From Methylomonas sp. (lineage in GTDB: Bacteria > Pseudomonadota > Gammaproteobacteria > Methylococcales > Methylomonadaceae), in the NCBI RefSeq assembly GCF_023228165.1, contig NZ_JALOBS010000007.1, forward strand, positions 62,001 through 126,000: 64,000 nt of DNA. The letters run 5' to 3'. Position numbers and translations under genes: made by a program. Below, piece after piece: positions 19,042 to 28,691 of this stretch; within the stretch, counting starts at the first letter, position 1; each line of letters starts with the position of its first letter. Below the pieces are notes generated by a model. The model did not search any database. It had not been told where the DNA came from and was given only the letters and a program-made list of their open reading frames with translations.

Positions 19042-19320
19042 CTAGTTGCCGGCACTACTTAAGAAATACTCCAGCAACGGATTCCTGAATAACACGATCA
19101 AGGCGATCACCAGGCAATAAATCGCCAACGACTCGATCATGGCCAGGCCGATGAACAAGGTGCGGGTGATGGTCTTTTCCGCTTCCGGCTGCCGGGCCAG
19201 GGCTTCCAGCGCGCTGGCGATAGCCCGACCCATGGCGACGGCCGGCAACATGGTGCCCAGGGCAATCACCAGCCCGGCCACGCCGGTGGAAATCATGCTG
19301 AATAAATGCAGCTCATTCAT
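19042..19320 (-). CDS. atpE: N-type ATP synthase c subunit (rotor ring)
   Basis: A 92-residue hairpin of two membrane helices joined by the polar loop ARQPEA (residues 42-47). The ion-binding carboxylate is E63 in AMIESLAIY. In Na+-coupled rotors the following residues are Ser-Thr and helix 1 carries Gln or Glu at the matching site. Here the positions are S64-L65 and M30 (PAVAMGRA), so two Na+ ligands are missing and proton coupling is more likely. It overlaps atpB by 4 bases. It would be the last gene of the upstream transcript. Confidence 0.94.
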   Translation of the reverse strand: MNELHLFSMISTGVAGLVIALGTMLPAVAMGRAIASALEALARQPEAEKTITRTLFIGLAMIESLAIYCLVIALIVLFRNPLLEYFLSSAGN

Positions 19321-20009
19321 AAACGTTCCTCGCGATTAACAGAATCCGGCTCGCTGGACTCCAAAGCGCCGGCGATGTAAATCAAGGCCAGCATGCCGAA
19401 AATGTAGGCTTGAATCACCGCTTCGACCACATGCAGCATCAATAAGGGTACCGGCACCAGAAAACCGGCAATCAGCAACACCAGCAAAGCCGCCATTTCC
19501 AGGCTCATCATGTTGCCGAACAAACGAATCGCCAAAGCCAGGGTACGGGTAATTTCGCTGATGATATGAAACGGCAGCAAAATGACGCTGGGTTGACAGT
19601 AATGTTTGAGATGCCCGACCAATCCGTGCGCGCGTATTCCGTACCAATGGGTGGACAGAAACACCAGCGCTGCCAGCGCAGCGGTAGCGGACAAATCCTG
19701 GGTCGGCGCATGCATTTCCGGTAACAAACCCACCAGATTGGCGACCAACACAAATAACCACAGCGTGGCGACAAACGGCAGCACCTGCCGCACGGCGGTG
19801 GCCGGCACCACTTCGGCAACCGCCGCTTCGATGGTGACCAAAATCGCTTCCAGGGCATTTTGCAGACTCGACGGTTTTTGATGCCCGGACAAACGCAACA
19901 ACAGCGCCAACAGCGCAAATCCCAGCATGATCAACCAGGTGGTGATAACCGTGTTGCTGATTACCCAACTCCCCAGCCGCCATACCAAGCCTTCTGTCTC
20001 TTGATTCAT
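19317..20009 (-). CDS. atpB: N-type ATP synthase a subunit
   Basis: A 230-residue polytopic membrane protein forming the stator half-channels. The essential arginine lies in LALAIRLFGNMM, and the C-terminal helices carry MLHVVEAVIQAYIFGMLALI, both standard for subunit a. The short N-terminus and the opening WVISNTVITTWLIM match the N-type subgroup. It begins 6 bp after atpQ with no atpR gene in between, and its end overlaps atpE by 4 bp. Confidence 0.94.
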   Translation of the reverse strand: MNQETEGLVWRLGSWVISNTVITTWLIMLGFALLALLLRLSGHQKPSSLQNALEAILVTIEAAVAEVVPATAVRQVLPFVATLWLFVLVANLVGLLPEMHAPTQDLSATAALAALVFLSTHWYGIRAHGLVGHLKHYCQPSVILLPFHIISEITRTLALAIRLFGNMMSLEMAALLVLLIAGFLVPVPLLMLHVVEAVIQAYIFGMLALIYIAGALESSEPDSVNREERL

Positions 20010-20015
20010 AATGTC

Positions 20016-20288
20016 TCAATGCCTCTGAATAAAGCGAAACACATTGTAGCCGCCGGTGACGATACCCAGCACTATCAGACTGACCGTCCAGCGCACCGAA
20101 TAACCGGCCGCCAGGGTATCCAGCCAACGTCCTAAATAAGCCCCCAGTACAATCGGCGTCACGAACAACAGGCCCAGCGTGCCGCCGTAAAACAGCATGC
20201 CTATCCAGCTGGCCGGCTGGTTTTCCTTTTTGATCAACCGGTTAACGTCGCGTCGGGTTTTTTCCAGCAAGCTGTGTCGATCACGCAT
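20016..20288 (-). CDS. atpQ: N-type ATP synthase accessory membrane protein AtpQ
   Basis: Ninety residues with a charged N-terminus (LLEKTRRDVNRLIKKE) and two hydrophobic segments (about 28-50 and 65-83), as in the AtpQ / ATPase gene 1 (AtpI-like) family. It sits exactly where N-ATPase operons place atpQ, 2 bp after atpC. Such small proteins are thought to help assemble the c ring. The normally following atpR gene is absent. Confidence 0.85.
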   Translation of the reverse strand: MRDRHSLLEKTRRDVNRLIKKENQPASWIGMLFYGGTLGLLFVTPIVLGAYLGRWLDTLAAGYSVRWTVSLIVLGIVTGGYNVFRFIQRH

Positions 20289-20290
20289 TT

Positions 20291-20695
20291 TTAAACGCCC
20301 CCATGCAAACTCAACTCGGCCAGCCGACGCACCAGGGATTTTTCGATTTGCGACAGCGTCAAGCGGGCCGCATGCACTTGCGAGTCGGTTCTGGCCAATT
20401 CGTCGCTCAATTGTTGGCAGATTTCATCCCGCTTGTCACCGACAAAATACCGCACCGTGCAAATCGACAGGCAATTGTCGGCAAACCGGCATACCCCGCC
20501 CGGCAAGGCCAGATAATACCAACGCTGCTCGGCATCGCAAAAGCGGGCCAAACCCTGTCTTAACAGCACGATCAACGGCGCGTGCCCGGCCAACACCGCA
20601 AAACCGCCCTCTTCGTCGGCGCCGATAAACCGAGTCACCGCACTGAAAGTCTGGCTGTTTTGACTGTCCAGCAGGCGTAATTCAAACGTGTTCAT
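20291..20695 (-). CDS. atpC: N-type ATP synthase epsilon subunit
   Basis: A 134-residue protein with the beta-sandwich N-terminus of epsilon (FELRLLDSQNSQTFSAVTR, then GGFAVLAGHAPLIVLLRQG) and an alpha-helical C-terminal hairpin (DELARTDSQVHAARLTLSQI). It couples the F1 rotor to the c ring and can inhibit hydrolysis. Its start overlaps the atpD stop by 4 bases, and atpQ follows within 2 bp. Confidence 0.93.
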   Translation of the reverse strand: MNTFELRLLDSQNSQTFSAVTRFIGADEEGGFAVLAGHAPLIVLLRQGLARFCDAEQRWYYLALPGGVCRFADNCLSICTVRYFVGDKRDEICQQLSDELARTDSQVHAARLTLSQIEKSLVRRLAELSLHGGV

Positions 20696-22071
20696 ACCGG
20701 CATGGCCCCTTTCATGTAACAGTCGGCTTCCGGCAGCTGGTCGTATTTACCGTCGATAAAGGCCTCGCAATCGCCGATGGTCCGGCTCAGCGGCACCCGC
20801 ACCCCCGGCATGCCGGTGTGGTCGGCCACCGTATTGAACGGCTGGGTCAGATAGTGCTGCAAACGGCGGGCCCGCTCGACGATTTTGCGGTCTTCCGGCG
20901 ACAGCTCTTCGATGCCCAGCATGGCAATGATGTCTTCCAGCTCCCGATAGCGGGCCAAGTGCTCGCGCACCGCCAGCGCCACCTGATAATGCTGGTCGCC
21001 GATGATACGGTGATCAATCATGCGACTGCTGGAGCGCAAGGGATCTATGGCCGGATAAATGCCTTTGGCGGCCTGTTGCCGCGACAGAATCACCACGCTG
21101 TCCAGATGCCCCAGTATAGTGGCGACCGCCGGATCGGACATATCGTCCGCCGGCACGTAAACCGCCTGTACCGAGGTAATAGCGCCGGATTTGGTGGAGA
21201 CGATGCGTTCTTCAAGGGATGCCACTTCGGTCAACAAGGTGGGCTGATAGCCCATGGTAGCCGGCATACGCCCCAGCAAGCCGGAAATTTCGCTGCCGGC
21301 CTGTACAAATCTGAAAATATTGTCCATTAAAAACAGTACTTCGGTTTCCAGGGTATCGCGCAAATACTCGGCATAGGTTAAGGCGGTATAACCGACGTGA
21401 TAACGCACGCCGGGCGATTCGTCCATTTGCCCGAATACCAGCAAAGCCTTGGCCAACACACCGGCAGCGGTCATTTCGTGCCACAGCTCATGGCCTTCCC
21501 GCATTCTTTCGCCGACCCCGGCATATACCGACACGCCTTGCATGCCGGCGCTGACTGAATGCATGAATTCCATCATCAACACCGTCTTGCCGACCCCGGC
21601 GCCGCCGAACAAACCGGTCTTGCCGCCGCGCACGAACGGGCACAACAAATCGATGACTTTAATACCGGTTTCCAGGATTTGCGTGGAGGGCAAGGTATCC
21701 GACAATAGCGGCGGCAAGGCCAGAATATTGCGGTACTGCGCGTTCGGCAGGCTGGCCCCGCCATCCAGCGGGTCGCCAAACACATTCAACATGCGGCCCA
21801 GACAAGACGCATCCACCGGCACATGCAAGGGTGCGCCGCGATCGTACACCGCCATGCCGCGATGAATGCCGGACACGGCATGCAAGGCAATGGCCCGAAT
21901 CAAACCCGGCTCCAGATGCTGATACACCACCAGCACATAACGGCTAATCTTGTTGCGGACATCCAAGGCTTGGCCGATCGGCGGCAGATATTGGCAGCGC
22001 ACGTCGATCACCGGCCCTTGGGCGGTTTCTATCCAGCCGACCGGATCGGTTGACGCTTCAGCCGTTATCAT
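20692..22071 (-). CDS. atpD: N-type ATP synthase beta subunit
   Basis: A 459-residue catalytic subunit. The Walker A loop is GGAGVGKTVLMM, the catalytic Glu region follows as YAGVGERMREGHE, the Walker B is EVLFLMDNIFRF, and the C-terminal segment is LQHYLTQPFN. Atp operons of the N type begin with atpD, as here, rather than with atpI/B. The start overlaps the end of the mechanosensitive-channel gene by 14 bp, so translation is probably coupled to it. Confidence 0.96.
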   Translation of the reverse strand: MITAEASTDPVGWIETAQGPVIDVRCQYLPPIGQALDVRNKISRYVLVVYQHLEPGLIRAIALHAVSGIHRGMAVYDRGAPLHVPVDASCLGRMLNVFGDPLDGGASLPNAQYRNILALPPLLSDTLPSTQILETGIKVIDLLCPFVRGGKTGLFGGAGVGKTVLMMEFMHSVSAGMQGVSVYAGVGERMREGHELWHEMTAAGVLAKALLVFGQMDESPGVRYHVGYTALTYAEYLRDTLETEVLFLMDNIFRFVQAGSEISGLLGRMPATMGYQPTLLTEVASLEERIVSTKSGAITSVQAVYVPADDMSDPAVATILGHLDSVVILSRQQAAKGIYPAIDPLRSSSRMIDHRIIGDQHYQVALAVREHLARYRELEDIIAMLGIEELSPEDRKIVERARRLQHYLTQPFNTVADHTGMPGVRVPLSRTIGDCEAFIDGKYDQLPEADCYMKGAMPV

Positions 22072-22912
22072 CTGATTCCGCGCTCACGGACGTTGCCGGT
22101 TCATAGTTCAACAATAGCGGCCTTTTGACGTGATGCGATATAAACACTTTACTGACCCGGCTAACCACGTCGGTTTGAAAATCCTTTTCGTATTTCACAT
22201 CCAGTACATAGGCCTTGGCCATCAGTTTCAAGGCCAGATTGTGCCCCAGCACCACTTCGGCGACCACGATTTTGACCGGTTTGGCCAAGTACACGAAACG
22301 ACTGGTGACCACGGTTTCGTACAACAATCGCCGAGCGGTCTCCAAATCCGCGTCCAATGCGATATGAAACGGCATCACCACCATCATATCCAACGAACCG
22401 GCATTGCCGGACGACACCACATCGCTGATGAAACGGGCGTTGGGAATGGTGACCAGATTATCGTCCAAGGTCACCAGCTTGACCGAGCGTAACCCGATGC
22501 TCTTGATTTCGCCGTAGGTATCGGCAAATTGCACTCGGTCGCCGACCAAAAACGGCCGATCGAATAGCAGGGTCAAACCCGCCACCAACGAAGCGACCAA
22601 GTCTTTCAGAGACAAACCGATCGCCACTGCCGCGCCGCCGCCCAACGCCAACAATATTTCCTTGGCCGGGCTCAAGGCCACGTAAATCAGCAGACTGCCG
22701 CCAAAGATATACACGCAAAAATTCAGGGTGGTGACAATTTGCAAAAACAATAACCGCCGGGACGGAAAATAATCCGAGGCCCTATCGGCCAGCCGCTTAA
22801 ACAAGCCGGCCGTAAACACCAGCACCGCCATCCCAAGCAGAAGAAACAGCGCTCGCCATGCTTCAAACTTCAGCATGGCATCCCAAATTTCGCTCATGTT
22901 TTGTTCATTCAT
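22058..22912 (-). CDS. MscS-family mechanosensitive channel
   Basis: A 284-residue inner-membrane channel. Two N-terminal membrane helices (about 18-38 and 55-78) precede the pore helix LLALGGGAAVAIGLSLKDLV, whose Gly/Ala pattern is the MscS hallmark. The beta-domain follows (FLVGDRVQFADTYGEIKSIG, then TLDDNLVTIPNARF) and then the alpha/beta vestibule. These channels open on membrane tension. The gene overlaps the AAA+ gene upstream by 8 bp and atpD downstream by 14 bp, an unusual position leading an ATP synthase operon. Confidence 0.92.
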   Translation of the reverse strand: MNEQNMSEIWDAMLKFEAWRALFLLLGMAVLVFTAGLFKRLADRASDYFPSRRLLFLQIVTTLNFCVYIFGGSLLIYVALSPAKEILLALGGGAAVAIGLSLKDLVASLVAGLTLLFDRPFLVGDRVQFADTYGEIKSIGLRSVKLVTLDDNLVTIPNARFISDVVSSGNAGSLDMMVVMPFHIALDADLETARRLLYETVVTSRFVYLAKPVKIVVAEVVLGHNLALKLMAKAYVLDVKYEKDFQTDVVSRVSKVFISHHVKRPLLLNYEPATSVSAESDDNG

Positions 22913-25900
22913 ATAGACAATGCTTGGCTTGTAAATAACGCACCACGGGATAGTGGTAAAGCACCGACAAACGGTATACGGTGTCCTGGCAATCCAACAG
23001 CTTCATGCGCCGCCCTTCGTCCAAAACCGGTTTTACCACGCCTTCCGGCAGTTGAGTGGTGGCCAGCAATTGCGGCAAGGTAATATTTTCGTGCAGGGCG
23101 ATGCTGGCGAAAACGAACAAACTATCGTCCGATAAATCGCCCAGCATCGAGGTATCGGGATCTTCCGGCAAACCCACCCGCAAGGATTGCTCGGCCACCT
23201 GCCGCAAGGCCGACAACCACAAATAAACCGCCAGACGCGGATTACCGCGCGCCTGCTGCCAAAGCAGATTGAAAAAACGGTTTTCGATGTAGGTAACATG
23301 ACTGGAATAGCTCTGGCTGCCCGCCGCCTGAATAATGTCGTCGTAAGACAATCGATAGCCGGTTTTTTCGTGCATTTTTAAAATCAGGCTTTGCACGGCC
23401 TTTTCGCTCCATGGCTTTAAGTGATACACCTCACCGAAATACTGATGCCGGCCATTAACGCTGTTGAGATAATTCCAGGCATGGTGGTTGAAAGTCAAAC
23501 ACCAAAACAACTTGTGCGACGATTGGGTCATCAAGGACAACAGGGTCTTAAACCCTTCGAAGCCGCCCTGGGTCGATAAAAACAAATTGTGAGCATCGTC
23601 GATAAACAATACGGTCTGGCTGCCGACCATTTCCGCGGTTAGCGCCGTTTCCTTGCCGGATAAACCGAGACCGAGCGCCTCGCCCAACAACGCCAATACC
23701 TGTTTACGAGTGGTTAGCTTTTTCGGCACCGCCACCCGCAACACCCGGTCGGCCTGGAACGATTGCTCCAGATACTCCAGCAGACAGGTTTTTCCGATGC
23801 CTTTATGCCCTACAATCGCCAGGGAATGCACCCAACTGTTACCCTCCCGCCAACCGTTCAACAAGGCATGAATCTCCTCCAGCCCCTCCATGGCCGGTGG
23901 CTGTAATTGTTCGGCGGAAGCCACGCCGGCAAACACATAGCCTTGCCGGTATTCAGCCGGTAGCGTGGCCTGAATAACCTCCTTACGTTTATCCAGGCCG
24001 CTTTCCAGTTGCAGGCGAAATACTTCCGCTGCAATGCGGCGCACAAATTCGAACCGGCTCAACCAATTACGAACAATCCGCAACACCAGCATCACCAACA
24101 GCACGGCAAACCCCGGCAGCGCGGCAAACAACGCCCAGCGGCTGACACAGGCCTTGGCGAATCGTTCGCCCAAAAATCCCGGCAAAAACCGCTTCAAGGC
24201 TTCGGCGACGATAACCCGCCATTGATAAGCCAGCCCCATGGCCAGCAACACCCCCAGATAACTAAAAGCTTGAATCGAAAAGTGATATACCAAGCCGCGG
24301 CGAATCAGGCTCTCGATGGCAAACATCAGCGAGAAAATCAGCAGGGCCAGTATCCCCAGCGCCTTGGCGGCCAGATTGACTTCCCGACGCAAACCGGCAA
24401 ATTTTGCCGGATTGACATGCTTGTTCAACCACATGAAATCGCATTGCATCAATTGCCGAAACAAGCGGTAATAAAGGTAATATTTAAGATAGTTCAGCGG
24501 TATCGCCAGTTCGGCGAACAAGGTAATAGCCAGCAAATGCTGTCCGGCATACACGGCCAACAGCATCAAAAGCCAAGCCGAATACGGCTGAATTTTTTGT
24601 ATCGCCAGGGCCAGGTGTATGGCATTGGGCTGTCTGCGGCTGCGGCGGACCAGTTGTACCCGCAGCAGATCCAGCCGATACGACATCACCTTACTCACTA
24701 GCCAGACCAGCCAGGGTATCAATAGAAAACCCAGCAACATCATCGCGTCGAAACCGATTTCAGCAACGCCTTCCCAGCCTTCCCTCAACCGCTGCTGGAT
24801 ATCCAGCCAACGCAAATAAAAGGTCGCCATCCAGCGATAAGGCACAATGGCAATTTCCCGTTCCAGGTCTTTCAATAAATCCAGCGAAAACCTTAAAGGC
24901 TGATTATCGTGCCGATCCAGCAGCACATTCAATAATTGAGAGCGTATCTCCCCGCTTTGCAGCAATACCCGGTAATGCAGATCGACGCTTTGTTGCAGTC
25001 GGCTGCCGATTTTATCCTGCAACAAATCCCGGGTGGCCTGGGTTTCCAGATAGGCCGCTTGATAGCGTTTGGCTTCCGGGGTATCGGCCAGCTGCTTGAC
25101 CAAGCTACCGGCAAAATCCGGCATGACCGGTAATGCCATGGCAAAGCGCCCGGAAACCACCCGCGGGGTTTTATCCACCAGCTCGCGCCAAATCAGCAAG
25201 GACTTGTCGTATTGCAGTTCCAGTAGATGAATCGGTGTGGGCTGCAGCAGGTATTTGCCGATTTCGGCCAATTTCTCCGAGGTTTGTTGATAAAAAACCG
25301 CCTGTTTTTCCAGATAGCCTACCCATTTGACTTGCAGGGCGGTTAATTCGCCGCGGGTTCTTTCCAACTCCGCGCGTACCGAGGCCAATTCCGACATCTC
25401 CCCGCTTTCCGCCGTCAACACCTGCTGCTCTACTTTGGCCAGCACCACCGCGGATTGCTTTTGATCCTGGATCGCCGAGCGGTGTTCCTGTTGCAGCTGG
25501 CTAATGACGCCGGCTTGCTCGGTGGCTTCAATTTGCGGATGTAAAATTGCCGCCCGCTTCTCGGTGGGTAATTGCAGAAACTGCAAACGTAGCCGGGCAA
25601 TATCCTGCAATAAAGCGTGTAATTGCCGGAAATCGTCCTGTAGATTTTGCTGCGCCAGACACGGCAACAACGGATCGGCTGGCGCGCCGGCATCGACCGC
25701 GGCCAGCGACTGCCGCAATTCCTCGGCCCGTTGGGCGACTTTGCCGGCATCGTTCAAATCAATCACGAATAAGGCCGACAAGGGCAGATCGGCAATACTC
25801 CTGCCAGCCGCGAAACTTTCCAGGCCGGCCTTGATTTTTAGCAGATTATCGCGGCGTGTTTCCCACTCACGCATCAGTTCCGCTTTGTCGGCGCAGGCCG

Positions 25901-26012
25901 AAATCGGCGCTTGCGCATGAACCGCAGAACAACACAATAACAACACCAGCCACAATGCCGCCCCACGCCATAATCCCGGGCTACGGGCCAAATGCCCGGA
26001 GAACAAATTCAT
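22905..26012 (-). CDS. Membrane-anchored AAA+ ATPase with large periplasmic coiled-coil region
   Basis: A 1035-residue protein. It has a signal peptide at 1-33 (cleavage near VHAQA), a periplasmic helical/coiled-coil region (about 40-415) resembling the N-terminal part of MscK/YjeP-type channels, and several membrane helices between about 425 and 665. A cytosolic ATPase module follows, with Walker A GHKGIGKT (about 734-741) and Walker B TVLFIDDAH (about 800), then a helical/winged C-terminus. It has no MscS pore of its own; the next gene, overlapping by 8 bp, supplies one. I infer an ATP-sensing or ATP-driven partner of that channel. No named family fits the whole protein. Confidence 0.8.
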   Translation of the reverse strand: MNLFSGHLARSPGLWRGAALWLVLLLCCSAVHAQAPISACADKAELMREWETRRDNLLKIKAGLESFAAGRSIADLPLSALFVIDLNDAGKVAQRAEELRQSLAAVDAGAPADPLLPCLAQQNLQDDFRQLHALLQDIARLRLQFLQLPTEKRAAILHPQIEATEQAGVISQLQQEHRSAIQDQKQSAVVLAKVEQQVLTAESGEMSELASVRAELERTRGELTALQVKWVGYLEKQAVFYQQTSEKLAEIGKYLLQPTPIHLLELQYDKSLLIWRELVDKTPRVVSGRFAMALPVMPDFAGSLVKQLADTPEAKRYQAAYLETQATRDLLQDKIGSRLQQSVDLHYRVLLQSGEIRSQLLNVLLDRHDNQPLRFSLDLLKDLEREIAIVPYRWMATFYLRWLDIQQRLREGWEGVAEIGFDAMMLLGFLLIPWLVWLVSKVMSYRLDLLRVQLVRRSRRQPNAIHLALAIQKIQPYSAWLLMLLAVYAGQHLLAITLFAELAIPLNYLKYYLYYRLFRQLMQCDFMWLNKHVNPAKFAGLRREVNLAAKALGILALLIFSLMFAIESLIRRGLVYHFSIQAFSYLGVLLAMGLAYQWRVIVAEALKRFLPGFLGERFAKACVSRWALFAALPGFAVLLVMLVLRIVRNWLSRFEFVRRIAAEVFRLQLESGLDKRKEVIQATLPAEYRQGYVFAGVASAEQLQPPAMEGLEEIHALLNGWREGNSWVHSLAIVGHKGIGKTCLLEYLEQSFQADRVLRVAVPKKLTTRKQVLALLGEALGLGLSGKETALTAEMVGSQTVLFIDDAHNLFLSTQGGFEGFKTLLSLMTQSSHKLFWCLTFNHHAWNYLNSVNGRHQYFGEVYHLKPWSEKAVQSLILKMHEKTGYRLSYDDIIQAAGSQSYSSHVTYIENRFFNLLWQQARGNPRLAVYLWLSALRQVAEQSLRVGLPEDPDTSMLGDLSDDSLFVFASIALHENITLPQLLATTQLPEGVVKPVLDEGRRMKLLDCQDTVYRLSVLYHYPVVRYLQAKHCLYE

Positions 26013-26386
26013 CTGTACATCCCTCCCGGGGTAAGCATGGTGAACGGCCCGGCATTATCCGCACCGGACCCTGCGATTAACTGTGCAGTAAGCGAAGACT
26101 GGAGTTTAACGACAATGGTTTCAATACGTCGAATAAATCGCGAATCTCCAACCTTGCTAAAGCATCCGCCAATTGACGATAAAAATACAACAAAATCGCA
26201 CAAATCAGGAAAACTCAAATAACGGGGACGCCAACTCGGCCATTTCAGTCGTAAATATCGGCTGTCTGGAAATCTATTTGCCATTAAGCGCGAGCCGTCA
26301 ACGCGCAAAAAATCAGCGACAAACCGCCCGGTTCAAGGGATGAGTGGTCCGATTTCAAGATTCGCGGCGGCGAACCCTTGCCGCGC
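26013..26386. other. Intergenic region upstream of the AAA+/MscS/atp operon
   Basis: These 374 bp hold no supported gene and presumably carry the promoter for the minus-strand operon that begins at 26012. No clear promoter boxes, riboswitch or repeat were recognised. Confidence 0.35.
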
Positions 26387-28618
26387 TCAAAGGGATGCTT
26401 TGATTAACGCGACAAATTCGTCCGCGCTAACCGCGGGACTTTTGTAGTAACCCTGGTAAAAATCACAGCCTTGTTCTTTAAGAAAGTTAAGCTGCGCTTC
26501 GGTTTCCACCCCTTCGGCCAGTACTTTCAACCTTAGGGTATGCGCCATGCCGATGATGGCGGAGGCAATTTCTTTATCGTCTTCCAGTTGCGGAATATCG
26601 TCGATAAACGACTTATCGATTTTCAGGATATCCAAAGGAAAGCGTTTCAGATACGCCAAGGAAGAGTAACCGGTACCGAAATCGTCAATCGCCAGGCGAA
26701 TACCCAACATCCGTAGCGCGCTGAGAATCCGCACGGCTTCGCTTTCCCTTGTCATCAGAGTACTTTCGGTGAGTTCCAACTCCAGGCATTCGGCCGGAAA
26801 ACGGGTTTCCTTGAGGATGTTCGTCACACTGGCAACAATATCGCCGTGTCGAAATTGATGAGGCGATAGATTGACGGCCAACCTGAGCGGCGGAACACCG
26901 GCCTCGATCCAAACTTGACCTTGGCTACACGCTTTTAATAGCGCCCATTCGCCGATCTCGCAAATCAAGCCCGTTTCCTCGGCCACGGGAATAAACTGAC
27001 TGGGCGGTATCTCGCCTTCGTCGGATTGATACCAACGCAGCAGGACCTCGGCGCCAATAATCGCCCCGCTAGCGAAGTCTACCTGGGGTTGGTAATAAAC
27101 CTGTAATTCCTGTTTGATTATGGCTCGACGCAATAGCGATTCCAGATTAATACGCCGCTTGGAGGCTTCGGTCAATGCTTCGGAAAAATATTTGTAATTG
27201 CCCCGGCCATCCGCTTTTGCGAGATAAAGAGCCGCATCCGCATGCTGAAGCAGCTCCTCCGAGGTCTGGCCGTGGCCTGGAAACAAGCTGATACCGATAC
27301 TGGCGCCGATACGAACTTCCGCTCCGTTGGACAAATACCAGGGATCGCTTAAAGCTTCGATAATCTCGTTGGCCACCAGCGCAGCATCCTGGGGATGAGA
27401 CAAGTCTTCCAGCAACAAGGCGAATTCATCGCCGCCCAGACGCGTCACGGTATCAACGCCGCGTAGCCGACTGGTCAAGCGTGCGGCTACCTGTTGCAAC
27501 AACTCGTCGCCGGCCAAATGACCGAAGCTGTCATTGACGTCCTTGAATCGATCCAAATCCAGCATCAATAGCGCCGCCGATTTGCGATCGCGACTGGATA
27601 CTTCGATGCAGTGTCCCAAGCGAGCACACAACAACAGCCGATTCGGCAAGTTGGTCAAGGGGTCATGGTGCGCCAAGTGATCCAGGCGATTAACGGCATT
27701 CTTGAGCTGGGAAATATCGGAAAACACACTCACATAATGCGTCACCTGTTGGTATTCGTTGCATACCGCGCTGATACTGAGCAATTGTGGATAAACCTCC
27801 CCATTCTTGCGCCGGTTCCAGATTTCGCCTTGCCAATAACCCGTGTCGTTGATGTCGGACCACATGGTCTTATAAAAACCCTCGTCCTGACGGCCTGATT
27901 TGAGGAGTTGCGGCGATTGACCTAGAACCTCATCCGCTGAATAACCGGTCAGCTGGCAAAAGGCCCGGTTGACAACCAAAATTCGGGTTTCGGCATCCGT
28001 CACCATCACCCCTTCCCGGGCGGACTCGAACATGGCCGCGGCCTGGCGCAAGTAGTCGTCATTGGCTTTTTGTTCGCTGATATCGCTCACCACCACCCGA
28101 AATAGCTGGCCATTTTCCGTCTCCGCCGCCCGGTTCATTTCCAATCGCACCCAGAATAACGCCCCATCCGCTTTGGTTAAATGTAATTGCAAAACTTGCG
28201 GTTCGCCTGTTTCCGCCAGTTTTTTTCGGTGTAGATAATAATTGTCCTGATCGCTAGCCGAAACAAATTCTGTCAGTGTCTTTTTGAGCAAGGCTTTGCG
28301 GGTAATGCCCAGCAGGGTAGTCGCCGTTAGATTGGCATTCAGGATGCTGCCGCTGTCGTTGATGGTGAGATAACCAACCGGCGCTAATTCGTATAAATCG
28401 AAATAGCTGGCCCAGGATTTCTCCAGTTCGTCCTGAGCGTGCCGGAGATTCTCATAAAGCATTTCCAGCTCGATCTGATGCACCTGTAATTCGTGCAGCA
28501 GCTTTTTATCGTCGCTTGGGGTTGTCGGCATGGCTTCCGGCTTGGCAATCAGCTGTTGTTCAGCCGCTTTGCGCAATTCCGCGACCTCAATCGCACTGAA
28601 ATCTTGCCGATCAGCCAT
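26387..28618 (-). CDS. PAS-PAS-GGDEF-EAL cyclic-di-GMP signalling protein
   Basis: A 743-residue cytosolic protein with two PAS domains (about 60-175 and 190-305), GGDEF (about 320-480) and EAL (about 490-743). The cyclase site RLGGDEFALL is intact, with an RGVD inhibitory site five residues before it. The phosphodiesterase domain has DFGTGYSSLAYLKRFP and LAEGVETEAQL; its signature reads EVL rather than EAL (GAEVLLRW), which is common in active enzymes. Both synthesis and hydrolysis of c-di-GMP are plausible. Its first PAS unit is closely similar to that of the histidine kinase 73 bp upstream. Confidence 0.93.
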   Translation of the reverse strand: MADRQDFSAIEVAELRKAAEQQLIAKPEAMPTTPSDDKKLLHELQVHQIELEMLYENLRHAQDELEKSWASYFDLYELAPVGYLTINDSGSILNANLTATTLLGITRKALLKKTLTEFVSASDQDNYYLHRKKLAETGEPQVLQLHLTKADGALFWVRLEMNRAAETENGQLFRVVVSDISEQKANDDYLRQAAAMFESAREGVMVTDAETRILVVNRAFCQLTGYSADEVLGQSPQLLKSGRQDEGFYKTMWSDINDTGYWQGEIWNRRKNGEVYPQLLSISAVCNEYQQVTHYVSVFSDISQLKNAVNRLDHLAHHDPLTNLPNRLLLCARLGHCIEVSSRDRKSAALLMLDLDRFKDVNDSFGHLAGDELLQQVAARLTSRLRGVDTVTRLGGDEFALLLEDLSHPQDAALVANEIIEALSDPWYLSNGAEVRIGASIGISLFPGHGQTSEELLQHADAALYLAKADGRGNYKYFSEALTEASKRRINLESLLRRAIIKQELQVYYQPQVDFASGAIIGAEVLLRWYQSDEGEIPPSQFIPVAEETGLICEIGEWALLKACSQGQVWIEAGVPPLRLAVNLSPHQFRHGDIVASVTNILKETRFPAECLELELTESTLMTRESEAVRILSALRMLGIRLAIDDFGTGYSSLAYLKRFPLDILKIDKSFIDDIPQLEDDKEIASAIIGMAHTLRLKVLAEGVETEAQLNFLKEQGCDFYQGYYKSPAVSADEFVALIKASL

Positions 28619-28691
28619 CGTAACTCTCCATCAGATGTAATGATTAAGCATCATGGTCGACAATGTTGCGATGACCACGCCGGGATATCGG

